In this document: positions 17,330 through 26,596 of the stretch, piece after piece
Position numbering within the stretch: position 1 is the stretch's first letter
Layout of the letters: each line of letters starts with the position of its first letter
From: an uncultured Faecalibacterium sp.
Lineage (GTDB): Bacteria > Bacillota > Clostridia > Oscillospirales > Ruminococcaceae
Assembly (NCBI GenBank): GCA_934501115.1
Contig: CAKSTO010000012.1
Location: 1 to 45,440 of the forward strand
Direction of reading: 5' to 3'
Length of the DNA: 45,440 bases
Notes under the pieces: generated by a model
What the model was told of the DNA's origin: nothing
Database searches by the model: none
Seen by the model: the letters and a program-made list of their open reading frames with translations, nothing else
Program-made: the position numbers and the translations under genes

Positions 17330-18490
17330 ATGTACACCATCAAAACTTTGAACGCCATCAGCCCGGTGGGGCTGGCAAAGCTGAACAACAAACAGTTTGA
17401 CGTAGCCGTGGACACCGACGCCCCGGACGGCATCCTCGTCCGCAGCGCCGATATGCTGAATACCACCTTCAACGACAACCTGCTGGCCATCGCCCGCGCC
17501 GGTGCCGGCGTGAACAATATCCCGCTGGAGCGCTGCAGTGAGCAGGGCATCGTGGTGTTCAACACCCCCGGTGCCAACGCCAACGCCGTGGCTGAGCTGG
17601 TGATCGGCATGTTGATCGCAGGCAGCCGCAATGTAGCGACCGCCGCCCAGTGGTGTCAGGGTCTGACCGGTGACCCCGCCATGGCAAAGACCGTGGAAAA
17701 GGGCAAGAAGCAGTTCGTGGGCAACGAGATCAAGGGCAAGACGCTGGGCGTCATCGGTCTGGGTGCCATCGGCTCCCGCGTGGCCAACTGCGCCATTGAG
17801 CTGGGCATGGAGGTCTACGGCTACGACCCCTACATCTCCATTGACGCTGCATGGAACCTGAGCAGTCAGGTACACCACTGCGTGAACCTGAACGACATGC
17901 TGCCCCTGTGCGACTACATCACCATCCATGTGCCCTACCTGCCCACCACCAAGGACACCATCAACGCCCAGACCCTTGCCCTGTGCAAGGACGGCGTGAA
18001 GATCCTGAACTACGCCCGCGGCGAACTGGTCAACACCGAAGCCCTGCTGGAAGCCATGGAGACCGGCAAGGTGTCCGGCTACATGACCGACTTCCCGTCT
18101 GAGGCCATTCTGGGCAAGCCCGGCATCGTGTGCACCCCGCATCTGGGCGCTTCCACCCCGGAAGCCGAGGACAACTGCGCTGTCATGGCTGCAAAGGAGC
18201 TGAGCGACTACCTGAAGAACGGCAACATCATCCACTCGGTGAACATGCCGGAGGTCAACCAGCCCCGCGCCGGCGGCAAGCGCATCTGCATCATCCACAA
18301 AAACGAGCCCGGCATGATCAGCCAGATCACCGCCCTGACCACGGAAGCCGGCCTGAACATCGAAAACATGGTGAACAAGAGCAAGAAGAATATGGCCTAC
18401 ACCATGCTGGACGCTACCGGTGCTGTGGACAAGAAGCTAGCCGAAAAGCTCAGCGCCATCCCCGCCGTGATCCGGGTGCGCATCCTGTAA
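17330..18490 (+). CDS. serA: D-3-phosphoglycerate dehydrogenase
   Basis: It oxidises 3-phosphoglycerate to 3-phosphohydroxypyruvate with NAD, the first step of serine synthesis. The 386-residue short form has a split substrate domain (1-100 and about 285-310), a Rossmann domain with GLGAIG at 143-148, the family stretches NYARGELVNTEAL and TPHLGAST, and a C-terminal ACT domain (about 315-386) that would sense serine. The start follows GAAGGGA. A TATAAT at 17306-17311 lies just upstream, but no good -35 was found, so it may share the serC transcript past the repeat. Confidence 0.94.
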   Translation: MYTIKTLNAISPVGLAKLNNKQFDVAVDTDAPDGILVRSADMLNTTFNDNLLAIARAGAGVNNIPLERCSEQGIVVFNTPGANANAVAELVIGMLIAGSRNVATAAQWCQGLTGDPAMAKTVEKGKKQFVGNEIKGKTLGVIGLGAIGSRVANCAIELGMEVYGYDPYISIDAAWNLSSQVHHCVNLNDMLPLCDYITIHVPYLPTTKDTINAQTLALCKDGVKILNYARGELVNTEALLEAMETGKVSGYMTDFPSEAILGKPGIVCTPHLGASTPEAEDNCAVMAAKELSDYLKNGNIIHSVNMPEVNQPRAGGKRICIIHKNEPGMISQITALTTEAGLNIENMVNKSKKNMAYTMLDATGAVDKKLAEKLSAIPAVIRVRIL

Positions 18491-18527
18491 AAAATAACGC
18501 CGTGTCGTATGACACGGCGTTATTTTT
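18491..18527. terminator. bidirectional terminator
   Basis: A perfect stem of about 16 bp with A-run and T-run feet lies between the convergent serA and murE genes. It ends the dcw operon on the minus strand. Confidence 0.85.
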
Positions 18528-18535
18528 ATGTTCAA

Positions 18536-20014
18536 TTATTCCAGCCCGATCTGCTGAGCGTACTCCTCCAGCAGCTCCCGCTCGAGAAACGGCGTCTTGA
18601 CGCCCTCGCGGTCACGGTAGGTCTCATGGCCCTTGCCGATGACGGCGATCAGATCGCCCTCCTGCGCATGATCCACCGCATAGTGCAGCGCGTCCAGACG
18701 GTCGGGGATCTCGACGAACTTTGCGTCCGGGTTGCCCTTGTTCATGCCCACGCGGATATCGGCAAGGATATCTTCCACCTTCTCAAAGCGGTTGTTGTCC
18801 TCCGTGAGGATGGAGAAATCGGCCATTTTTGCGCAGATCTCGCCCATGCCGTAGCGGCGCAGCTTGGAGCGGTTGCCGCCGCAGCCGAACACCACCACCA
18901 GACGGTGTGGATCGTAGGCGCGCAGGGTGGTCAGCAGACTCTCGGTGGACACCTCGTTGTGGGCATAGTCCAGCAGGATAGTGAATTTTTTACTGATGGG
19001 CACCAGCTCCACACGCCCTTTGACCACGCACTTGCCAAGGCCGTCGTGGATGGCCTGATCCGGCAGGTTCAGCACCTTTCCCACAGCCAGTGCAGCCAGC
19101 GCGTTATACACGCTGAACTCACCGGGCATATTCACCTTCACATCCATTTCATCCTTGCCGGTCACGTGGAATTTCACGCCCAGAAAATCATGGGTGCGCA
19201 GCAGCTCGTAGCCGGTCTCACGGTAATCGGCCTTTTCATCGCGGCCATAGGTGACCAGTTTGCAGGTGTGGCCTTCCAGCAGGGCATCGGTGTTTTCGTC
19301 ATCGATGTTCACCACGCCTACATCGCAGCGCTTGAACAGCTGCCCTTTCCAGCTGCGGTATTCCTCAAACGTCTTGTGCTCGCCGGGGCCGATGTGATCC
19401 GGCGAAAGGTTGGTAAACACGCCCACGTCGTAGTGGATACCCGCCACGCGATCCATCATCAGACCCTGACTGGACACTTCCATCAATGCCGTGTCGCAGC
19501 CTGCGTCCAGAAACTCCCGGAAGGTCTTTTGCAGCTCGTAGCTCTCAGGGGTGGTGTTGGCGGTGTCCTTATGGTTTCCCATGTAGTAGACGCCGTTGGT
19601 ACCGATCATACCCACCTTGCGTCCGGCGGCCTCCAGCACGCTCTTGATCATGTGGGTGGTCGTCGTCTTGCCCTTGGTGCCGGTAACGCCGATCATGGTC
19701 ATCTGGCGAGAGGGGTTGCCGAACAGATTGGCGCTCATCAGCGCCATGGCATAGCGGCTGTTCTCCACCCTGACCACCGTAACACCGGGCATGGCGGACA
19801 GGTCGATGTCGTGCTGAACGACCAGTGCGCTGACGCCCTTTGCCGCACAGTCGGCGGCAAACTCGTGGCTGTCGCGCTGCGTGCCCACGATGCACACAAA
19901 CAGCATGCCCGGGGCTGCCTTGCGGCTGTCATAGATGATATCCGAGATCTCGGTGTCTACACTGCCCTGTACGAGGGTATAGGACACACCTTCCAGTAAT
20001 TGTTCCAGTTTCAT
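18536..20014 (-). CDS. murE: UDP-MurNAc-tripeptide synthetase
   Basis: A cytoplasmic Mur ligase that adds the third residue (normally meso-DAP or Lys) to UDP-MurNAc-Ala-Glu. The 492-residue product has the P-loop GVTGTKGKTTTT at about 109-120, the central domain marks LMEVSSQGL and VFTNLSPDHIG, and a C-terminal domain with VFGCGGNRSKLRR. The residue-specificity motif, normally DNPR in DAP-adding enzymes, reads DNNR here: the Arg is kept but Pro is Asn. DAP is therefore the likelier substrate. It is the last gene of the dcw operon. The start follows GAGGAG. Confidence 0.94.
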   Translation of the reverse strand: MKLEQLLEGVSYTLVQGSVDTEISDIIYDSRKAAPGMLFVCIVGTQRDSHEFAADCAAKGVSALVVQHDIDLSAMPGVTVVRVENSRYAMALMSANLFGNPSRQMTMIGVTGTKGKTTTTHMIKSVLEAAGRKVGMIGTNGVYYMGNHKDTANTTPESYELQKTFREFLDAGCDTALMEVSSQGLMMDRVAGIHYDVGVFTNLSPDHIGPGEHKTFEEYRSWKGQLFKRCDVGVVNIDDENTDALLEGHTCKLVTYGRDEKADYRETGYELLRTHDFLGVKFHVTGKDEMDVKVNMPGEFSVYNALAALAVGKVLNLPDQAIHDGLGKCVVKGRVELVPISKKFTILLDYAHNEVSTESLLTTLRAYDPHRLVVVFGCGGNRSKLRRYGMGEICAKMADFSILTEDNNRFEKVEDILADIRVGMNKGNPDAKFVEIPDRLDALHYAVDHAQEGDLIAVIGKGHETYRDREGVKTPFLERELLEEYAQQIGLE

Positions 20015-20049
20015 AGCTGCACACGCTCCTCAAATCGTTTGATATTGGG

Positions 20050-21513
20050 TCACATCGGGTTTTCTTCCTCGTTGGCGGTCATGCGCGCCGGGTCTGTCAG
20101 CGCCGGAGCATCCTGCGCTGGAGTATCCTGCGCAGGCTCCCCGGTCGAAGCTGCCGGTTCTCCGTCCGCCGTACCTCCGTCTGTCTGGCTGCTGTCCGCA
20201 GGCGCTTCCGGCTCCTCCGGCACAACATAGCCCGAAGGCAGTGTCGGCTCGCCCTGTGCCAGATAGAACCGCCGGTTCGTGCCGGATGCACGCACATGGC
20301 TGAGATCCAGCCCGCCGGTGTCCGTGGAGCCGATGCCGTCGGCGTTGGTCAGAACGGTCTTTACGCCTTCCAGCTTATAATCCAGCTCGTTCAGTGTCCC
20401 CAGAAGCACGCTGATCCGATCCTGATACAGAAATGCCATCTGATCGGTGTCCTCGAACTCGATGCGGGTCACACCATCCAGCAGACCGTACTCATCCAGC
20501 TTGGCCTGCAGCTCCTGAAGTGCATTCAACCGGCCGTCCTCCTGCGGCTGCGATGCCGCCCCGGATCCGCTCGAAGCACCCGACGCTGCAGAGTCCGCCG
20601 TCTGCGGTGTCTCAAAGCACAGTTGATCGCCGGGCGTCACCGATGCCGGTTCGCCGCCGTACAAAGTCTTGAGCCCCTCCGGCTGTGCCGATTCGCAGGC
20701 CAGGATCTTGAATTGCTTTGAGAGGGTCAGCCAGCCGCTGCCGGTCTGCATTGCGTAGGCAGGCACCGCTTCCGTTGCTTTTACCACCACTGTGTTGGGG
20801 TAGTTTCGCACCACCTGAATGGATTCCAGCAGCGGGAACTGCTTTTCCAGCTCCGTCTCTTTGGCAGCCGGGTCAAAGCTGAAGATGTTTTCTTCCAGCT
20901 GCACTCCCAGTGCCTGCAGGATCTGATCGCTGGAATAGCTGCCCACCTCCTGCACCGCTGTGCCGTCCGCTGTCTGTACCTCGATGGTTCCGATCCGGAA
21001 CAGCATGGTCATGGTCAGGTAGATGCCTGCCGCAATGACTGCGGCCAGTGTTCCCAGCGCGATCAGCCGCTGGATCATCCGGCGGCGTTTGATCGCCGCA
21101 CGGGTCATTTTTCGTTTTTTGCGTCTCTCGCGGCGGACAGGGTCGCGGCTTTGCTGTGCAGCTGCCGGGCGCATCCGCCGGTTTGTGCCATGCGGCTGTG
21201 CCGCTGCATTTTTGTTTCCTTTTATCCGGCGTTTCGGGGTTCCGGGAGACGTCCTGCGCGCCCCGGCCGCGCCCTGCCCGGACTGTCCTGTTCGGGTACG
21301 CCGCGCCGTACTGCTCTGCGCACTCCGGCTGCGCTGTCTTCCGCCCTCCTGCCGGGTCGTGTGCGTCTGGACCGGAAACTCGATGCTGTTATCCGTGCGG
21401 GTACGGCGGACGGCTCCATTGGCAGACCGCTCCGGTGCAAAGCTCAGCGGCTCGCCGTTGAAGCCGCAGCCGCTGTTGCCCTGCCCGCCTGAGTTTCCTC
21501 GGTTCTGCTGCAT
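20050..21513 (-). CDS. ftsQ: cell division protein FtsQ/DivIB
   Basis: A single-pass divisome protein with an outside POTRA domain. The 487-residue product is much longer than the usual 250-300. Residues 1 to about 145 form a very basic Arg/Gln/Ser-rich cytoplasmic tail. The membrane helix is near 150-172 (LIALGTLAAVIAAG). The POTRA and beta domain follow, with a Ser/Ala/Gly-rich insert (SAASGASSGSG). The last 70 residues are acidic and low in complexity. The ATG at 21513 lies eight bases after AAAGGAGG; the GTG at 21522 touches the ribosome site and is rejected. It sits between murG and murE. Confidence 0.88.
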   Translation of the reverse strand: MQQNRGNSGGQGNSGCGFNGEPLSFAPERSANGAVRRTRTDNSIEFPVQTHTTRQEGGRQRSRSAQSSTARRTRTGQSGQGAAGARRTSPGTPKRRIKGNKNAAAQPHGTNRRMRPAAAQQSRDPVRRERRKKRKMTRAAIKRRRMIQRLIALGTLAAVIAAGIYLTMTMLFRIGTIEVQTADGTAVQEVGSYSSDQILQALGVQLEENIFSFDPAAKETELEKQFPLLESIQVVRNYPNTVVVKATEAVPAYAMQTGSGWLTLSKQFKILACESAQPEGLKTLYGGEPASVTPGDQLCFETPQTADSAASGASSGSGAASQPQEDGRLNALQELQAKLDEYGLLDGVTRIEFEDTDQMAFLYQDRISVLLGTLNELDYKLEGVKTVLTNADGIGSTDTGGLDLSHVRASGTNRRFYLAQGEPTLPSGYVVPEEPEAPADSSQTDGGTADGEPAASTGEPAQDTPAQDAPALTDPARMTANEEENPM

Positions 21514-21544
21514 GGTGCGCACCTCCTTTCCAGATCTTTTTTAC

Positions 21545-22675
21545 TCAGTTTTTCTTTTCCAGCTTCATCAGGGCATCCGTGATGCGATCCAGACTATCGT
21601 CCACCGACAGGCTGCGGGCATTTTTACCCATCTCCGCCAGCCCGCCGGGCTGCGACAGCATACCGGACACCGTCTCGATGAGTTTTTCGCCGGTCAGGTC
21701 TTTTTCCTCAATGACCACAGCAGCCCCGGCCTTCTGCAGCTCCATCGCGTTGAAATACTGGTGATTCTCCGCCACATTGGGGCTGGGGATCAGCACCGCG
21801 GCACGGCCTACAGCCTCCAGCTCAGCCAGCGTCAGGGCACCTGCACGGCTGATGACCAGATCTGCTGCCGCCAGCAGCTCCGGCATGTTGTTGATGTATT
21901 CCTTCACCACAAGGCTGCTGCCCTCCGAAAAGTTCTTCTGCTTTTCCAGATCCTTGAACAGCTGCACACCGTACTGGCCGGTAGCGTGGAGATGCAGCAC
22001 AGGTTTGTGCTCATGCTGCTCCCATGCGCACAGATCTGCCACCACCTCGTTGACCCGGCGTGCGCCAAGGCTTCCGCCAAACGACAGGATCACGGTGCGG
22101 TCGCCCGCACCCAGCGCAGCACGGATCGCCTCACGGTTTGCCGCCTGTGTGAACACCTCCGGACGCACCGGATTGCCCACCACGATGGTCTTGCCGGGGG
22201 CGCCCAGTTTTTCCACTGCGGCAGGCACAGCGGCAAAAACGATATCCACATCCGGAGCCAGCAGCTTGTTGGTGACACCGGGGAATGCGTTCTGCTCATG
22301 GATGGCTGTGTGGATCCCCATCTTAGCGGCGCAGCGCACCACCGGGCCGGACACATAACCGCCGCAGCCGATGACAAGATCCGGCTTGACCTCCTTCATG
22401 ATCGCCTTTGCCTTGGGGCCGGAGAGTGCCAGATTCCACAGCGTTACAATGTTGCGCTTGATATTGTTGAGCGAGATCCTGCGCTGGAACCCGGTGATCT
22501 CGATGTGGTGGAAGGGGTAGCCCGCCTGCGTGACCAGACGGTACTCCATGCCCTCCTTACGACCGGCAAAGTGGATCTCGGCAGCAGGATCTGCCTTTTT
22601 GATGGCTCCCGCAATGGCGAGAGCCGGGTTGATGTGGCCGGCAGTACCGCCGGCGGCGATCAGAACTCGCAGCAT
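21545..22675 (-). CDS. murG: UDP-GlcNAc:lipid I GlcNAc transferase
   Basis: It adds GlcNAc to lipid I to make lipid II on the inner face of the membrane. The 376-residue product has the two-domain GT-B fold. The N-terminal glycine loop AAGGTAGHINPALA is intact, as are GCGGYVSGP, HEQNAFPG, FGGSLGARRVNE and the UDP-binding SRAGALTLAE. The start follows AAGGAGG. Intergenic repeat material separates it from ftsW. Confidence 0.96.
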   Translation of the reverse strand: MLRVLIAAGGTAGHINPALAIAGAIKKADPAAEIHFAGRKEGMEYRLVTQAGYPFHHIEITGFQRRISLNNIKRNIVTLWNLALSGPKAKAIMKEVKPDLVIGCGGYVSGPVVRCAAKMGIHTAIHEQNAFPGVTNKLLAPDVDIVFAAVPAAVEKLGAPGKTIVVGNPVRPEVFTQAANREAIRAALGAGDRTVILSFGGSLGARRVNEVVADLCAWEQHEHKPVLHLHATGQYGVQLFKDLEKQKNFSEGSSLVVKEYINNMPELLAAADLVISRAGALTLAELEAVGRAAVLIPSPNVAENHQYFNAMELQKAGAAVVIEEKDLTGEKLIETVSGMLSQPGGLAEMGKNARSLSVDDSLDRITDALMKLEKKN

Positions 22676-22689
22676 AATGATTCCTCCTT

Positions 22690-22745
22690 ATCTTGTCAGC
22701 ATCCTCGCCCTCTCAGGCCGCTTCGCGCAAGCGGTGGCGGAGAAG
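22690..22745. repeat. CCTCTCAG-type repeat remnant, copy C
   Basis: It holds GCCCTCTCAGG followed by an imperfect CCGCTTC/GCGG hairpin and GGAGAAGG. Only one end of the element is clear. It lies between ftsW and murG. Confidence 0.45.
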
Positions 22746-22804
22746 GCAAGGCCGGTATTCTTCTCTACGGATCATGCCTTTTTATGCACTGCACGATTCA
22801 GCCT

Positions 22805-24124
22805 TTATCCCTCACCGCGTGCGCGGCGGGCAGCATCCAGATCAATGGTCTTGCCGGCTCGTTCCGCGTCCTGCGCGGCATAGGCGGCTTCCCGTTCGGC
22901 ACGCCGCTGCTCCCGCTGCTGTGCCGCACGCTCACCATTTCGCCCGATATTGACCATGACACCCATCTCCATCATCAGCAGCAGCAGACTGGTGCCGCCG
23001 GACGAGAAAAACGGCAGGCTGATGCCGGTGTTGGGGATGGTGTTGGTGACGACTGCAATGTTGCAGAATACCTGCCATGCGATCTGCGCCATAATGCCGA
23101 TGCCCACCATGGTGCAGTACAGGTTCTCGGCCTGATAGGCGATCTTCAGCCCCTGCAGGATAAATACCACGAACAGCACGATGATGAGCAGCGCACCGAT
23201 GAAGCCCAGCTCCTCACACACCACACTGAAGATAAAGTCGTTGTTGCTCTCGGGCAGCCAGAGCTGCTTTTCCACGCTGTTGCCAAGGCCGCGGCCGGTC
23301 AGCCCGCCGGAGCCGATGGCATACAGGCTCTGCAGGGTCTGGTCCTTCATTTCTGCGTGGCCCAGCCAGCTGTCCATACGGCCCTGCATGTACTCGGTGC
23401 CGAACGTCTGCACAACAGCCTTGGCCAGATACAGCAGCGGTTTTGCCGCAACCACAGCAATGCCGATGCACGCCCACGGAAAAATACCGCCGCAGCCGGT
23501 GAGCAGCAGGATGCTGCCGATGATTGCCGTCGTCAGGATGATGGCCGACATATGCGGCTCGATGATCAGCAGAAACGCCACCGGTATGATCGGCAGCACC
23601 GGGTACAGCAGCTGCTGACGGAACCGGATACGGAACCAATCCTTCGTCGTCAGGCGCTGGCCTTTTTTCAGTTCCGGGCGCTCAGCCCTTGCCGCAATGC
23701 CGGAGCACAGCAGGATCAGCTCGAATTTTGCCAGTTCGGACGTCTGCAGCGTCACACCGAACAGCCGGATCCAGCGGTGGCAGCCATTGAGCGCCGGCAT
23801 AAACCTCGTAATGACCAGCAAGACCGCCACGATCCAGTAGCCGGGCTTTGCTGCCCAGCGCAGGAAGCGGTGATCGATAAAACTGAACGCCATCATCAGG
23901 ATCACGCCGGCTGCAGCACAGATCAGCTGCTGCCTGATGTAATGCAGGCTGCTGCCCATGCGCAGGTAGCCGGTGGTATAGCTGGCGCTGTACAGCATCA
24001 CCAGCCCGAACACGATGATGACGCCCAGCGTTGCCAGCCATTCGATCAGCAGCTGCGACCACGGCCCCGGGTCTTTCTGGAACATCGGGGGGATCATTCT
24101 TCTTTTTTTATGTCTGGTAGCCAT
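22805..24124 (-). CDS. ftsW: SEDS peptidoglycan polymerase FtsW
   Basis: A lipid II glycosyltransferase of the divisome, polytopic, acting with a class B penicillin-binding protein. The 439-residue product has about ten membrane segments. Family marks are VMLYSASY near the first helix, GRGLGNSVEKQLWLPESNNDFIFSVVCEELGF in the long outside loop, and PFFSSGGTSLL near the end. The ATG at 24124 follows GGAGGGC; the TTG at 24148 is an unlikely start. The Arg/Ala-rich C-terminal tail is cytoplasmic. Its PBP partner is encoded at 26652. Confidence 0.94.
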   Translation of the reverse strand: MATRHKKRRMIPPMFQKDPGPWSQLLIEWLATLGVIIVFGLVMLYSASYTTGYLRMGSSLHYIRQQLICAAAGVILMMAFSFIDHRFLRWAAKPGYWIVAVLLVITRFMPALNGCHRWIRLFGVTLQTSELAKFELILLCSGIAARAERPELKKGQRLTTKDWFRIRFRQQLLYPVLPIIPVAFLLIIEPHMSAIILTTAIIGSILLLTGCGGIFPWACIGIAVVAAKPLLYLAKAVVQTFGTEYMQGRMDSWLGHAEMKDQTLQSLYAIGSGGLTGRGLGNSVEKQLWLPESNNDFIFSVVCEELGFIGALLIIVLFVVFILQGLKIAYQAENLYCTMVGIGIMAQIAWQVFCNIAVVTNTIPNTGISLPFFSSGGTSLLLLMMEMGVMVNIGRNGERAAQQREQRRAEREAAYAAQDAERAGKTIDLDAARRARGEG

Positions 24125-24157
24125 CTGCCCTCCATCCCTCTTTTCCAAAGCATCCTG

Positions 24158-25150
24158 TCAGCGCACATAGCGCAGTGCGGGCAGCAGCCCGCACACCCCC
24201 AGGATGCACATGATATAAAATATGTTCACCGCGCTCACGCCGCGCTTTTCCAGCCAGCGGTGCAGCGGTGCTGTGCTGAACAGTGCCTTCCCGGCAAGCC
24301 GGTACGAAAGGATCTGCAGCAGCACCATGCCGCCTTCTGCCCAGAAAGGCAGCGCCAGCGGGATCGTCAGCTCCCCATAGCCGATGCTCAGCGGGATGCA
24401 GCCCACCGCCCCGGCCAGAAACAGACAGCCGCAGGCTCCGGTGCGCAGCCTTGCCGGCGGGAAATTCCACAGCAGAAAAGCCATCAGCGCACCGGCCAGC
24501 GCTGCTGGGAGAACCGCCAGCGGGAACCACCCCAGCTGCGTTTCCAGCAGCATCAGCCCCAGCATGGCCGCAAAGGAAGCCCCGCAAGCCGCGCCGTCGG
24601 CACCGTCCGCTGTACGCCCGCACTCTGCCAGCGCCACCAGCACGACCCCGTGCACAAGGGGCGCGGCGGCAAAGCTCACATAGCCCCCGCCCGGCAGGAG
24701 CAGCCCTTCCGGCAGACAGCCGCTTCGTGCCAGAAGCACCAGCACCATGGCGGCTGCAGCGGCTTCCAGCGCAAGGCGGCTGCCCCGCCGCAGCCCAAGA
24801 GGCGAGCGGCTGCGCAGCCGTGCAAGGTCATCGGCCAGCCCTACCGCTCCAAAAAGCAGTGAACCGGTCAGCCCGATGAGCAGCCGGGACATCATCCGGT
24901 CTTCTCCGCCCAGCAGCTGCGGCTGCGCAACGCAGGCCGCCACCCAGCCCATGCCTGCTGCGGCCAGAGTGCCCGTCATCAGGCATAGGCCGCCCATTGT
25001 GGGCACTGGGTCTTCCGAAGCAGATGCTTCTTCCTCTTTTTTCCGCGCCGAGCGCTCCAGCTCCCGCAGCAGCGGCACCATCAGATTGCCGAGCGCCGCA
25101 GTCAGTGCAAAACCCAGCACCGACGCCGCGATCAAGGCGAAACGAATCAT
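24158..25150 (-). CDS. divergent MraY-family protein
   Basis: In position and fold this is MraY, the enzyme that makes lipid I from UDP-MurNAc-pentapeptide. The 330-residue product has about nine to ten hydrophobic helices. PTMGG (50-54) and the Asp pair ADD (106-108) are kept. The usual NLTDGLDG reads GRTADGADG (178-186). The usual GDTGSL, whose Asp binds the catalytic magnesium, reads GACGCL (238-243). The HHH motif after APL reads HRW (297-299). I confirmed GGA GCC TGC GGC in the DNA, so this is not a frame error. It sits between ftsW and murF. It may be inactive, altered, or a partner of another MraY encoded elsewhere. Confidence 0.8.
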   Translation of the reverse strand: MIRFALIAASVLGFALTAALGNLMVPLLRELERSARKKEEEASASEDPVPTMGGLCLMTGTLAAAGMGWVAACVAQPQLLGGEDRMMSRLLIGLTGSLLFGAVGLADDLARLRSRSPLGLRRGSRLALEAAAAAMVLVLLARSGCLPEGLLLPGGGYVSFAAAPLVHGVVLVALAECGRTADGADGAACGASFAAMLGLMLLETQLGWFPLAVLPAALAGALMAFLLWNFPPARLRTGACGCLFLAGAVGCIPLSIGYGELTIPLALPFWAEGGMVLLQILSYRLAGKALFSTAPLHRWLEKRGVSAVNIFYIMCILGVCGLLPALRYVR

Positions 25151-25179
25151 TTTTCAGTCTCCAAACTCACGCCGGGGCG

Positions 25180-26562
25180 TTATTCCTCAGCATCCTTCTG
25201 CTCTGCATAGAAAAGCTCCAGCACCTTTTCCAGCGCCATGCCGCGGCTGGCTTTTACCAAAAGTGCGTCGCCCGGCTCCACACGCTTCAGCAGCACATCT
25301 GCTGCTTCGCGGTAGCTGTCCACATGAATGGTCTTGACGCCTTTGGCTGCTGCCACGACCGCCGTACGCATGGCCTGTTCTCCATAGGTAACAAGGCAAT
25401 TCAGGTCGCTCTCGGCTGCCAGACGTCCCAGTTCCTCATGTGCTTCGCGGCTCAGGCCGCCCAGCTCCAGCATATCGCCCAGCAGGGCAAAGCGGCGCTT
25501 GCAGGGAAACTCCTTGAACATGGCCAGCGCTGCCTTCATGCTGTCGGGGTTTGCATTGTAGCAGTCCTCGATCACAGTCACGCCCTTGCTGTGCACGACC
25601 TTCTGGCGGCGTCCGGTCTGTTCAAAGTCCGACAGACCCTTGATCACGCCGCGGGCGTCGCAGCCAAGCCGGGTGGCGGCGCAATATGCGGCCAGCGCAT
25701 TTGCAACATTATGTCGTCCCATCGCAGGGATCTTGACCACAAAAGTGCCCTCTTCCTGATCTTCCAGCACAAAGCTCATGCCATCCGTTTCCTGCCGGAT
25801 GGACAGTGCGCACACATCCGCGTTCTCATCCACGAGGCTGAACCACACCGGCTTTACATGCTCCGGCAGCTTGGCCTTGCGCAGGAAGGGATCGTCGTAG
25901 TTCAACACCAGCGGGGCGCCCTCCGGCAGACCGGCGCAGATCTCCAGCTTTGCCTTGCAGATATTTTCCTGACTGCCCAGATTGCCAATATGGGACACCC
26001 CGATGCAGGTAATGATGCCCACATCCGGGCGGGCTGCCCGTGCCAGACGGTCGATCTCGCCCGCATGGCTCATGCCCATCTCAATGACGGCATACTCCGT
26101 TTTGCTGTCGATGCGCATCAGGGTGCGGGGCATACCCAGCTCGTTGTTCTGGTTGCCCTCAGTCTTGATGGTCTCACCGAACCCGGCAAGCGCTGCGTAG
26201 GTCATCTGCTTCGTGGTGGTCTTGCCCACGCTGCCGGTGACGCCTACCATCTTGGGGTGATACTGGCTGCGGTAGTTTGCCCCCATCACCATCATGGCGT
26301 GATAGCTGTCCGGGCAGAGAACTGCATTTTCTGCCGGAACGCCCTCCACCGGGTGGTTGACCACCACGTATGCCGCACCATCCTGCAGTGCTTTTGCTGC
26401 AAAATCGTGCCCATCGAATTTTTCGCCCGGGAATGCTACGAAGATGCAGCCCGGACGTACCTCGCGGCTGTCAGTGGTCACAAGCTCCACCTCCGGGTCA
26501 CTGGTCAGGAAGCCTTCGGGCACCAGCCCGGCCAGAAGCCTGCTTGCAGAAATTTTTTCCAT
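25180..26562 (-). CDS. murF: UDP-MurNAc-tripeptide D-Ala-D-Ala ligase
   Basis: The last cytoplasmic ligase of the UDP-MurNAc-pentapeptide pathway. At 460 residues it has family length. The N-terminal domain has DSREVRPGCIFVAFPGEKFDGHDF. The P-loop GVTGSVGKTTTK is at about 110-121. The central domain has TEGNQNNELGMP and VIEMGMSHAGEI, and the C-terminal domain has DCYNANPDSM and LGDMLELG. The start follows AAAGGAT. A perfect hairpin repeat lies just upstream, in the gap after the penicillin-binding protein gene. Confidence 0.96.
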   Translation of the reverse strand: MEKISASRLLAGLVPEGFLTSDPEVELVTTDSREVRPGCIFVAFPGEKFDGHDFAAKALQDGAAYVVVNHPVEGVPAENAVLCPDSYHAMMVMGANYRSQYHPKMVGVTGSVGKTTTKQMTYAALAGFGETIKTEGNQNNELGMPRTLMRIDSKTEYAVIEMGMSHAGEIDRLARAARPDVGIITCIGVSHIGNLGSQENICKAKLEICAGLPEGAPLVLNYDDPFLRKAKLPEHVKPVWFSLVDENADVCALSIRQETDGMSFVLEDQEEGTFVVKIPAMGRHNVANALAAYCAATRLGCDARGVIKGLSDFEQTGRRQKVVHSKGVTVIEDCYNANPDSMKAALAMFKEFPCKRRFALLGDMLELGGLSREAHEELGRLAAESDLNCLVTYGEQAMRTAVVAAAKGVKTIHVDSYREAADVLLKRVEPGDALLVKASRGMALEKVLELFYAEQKDAEE

Positions 26563-26596
26563 TGATCCTTTCCCCTCTCGTTTGATCTTGTAAAAT

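Noticed and set aside
15881..18298. 805-codon minus-strand frame
   Set aside because: Antisense shadow of serC and serA, running through the repeat between them.
21023..24862. 1279-codon plus-strand frame
   Set aside because: Antisense shadow across ftsQ, murG, ftsW and the MraY-like gene, which are coherent in order and motifs.
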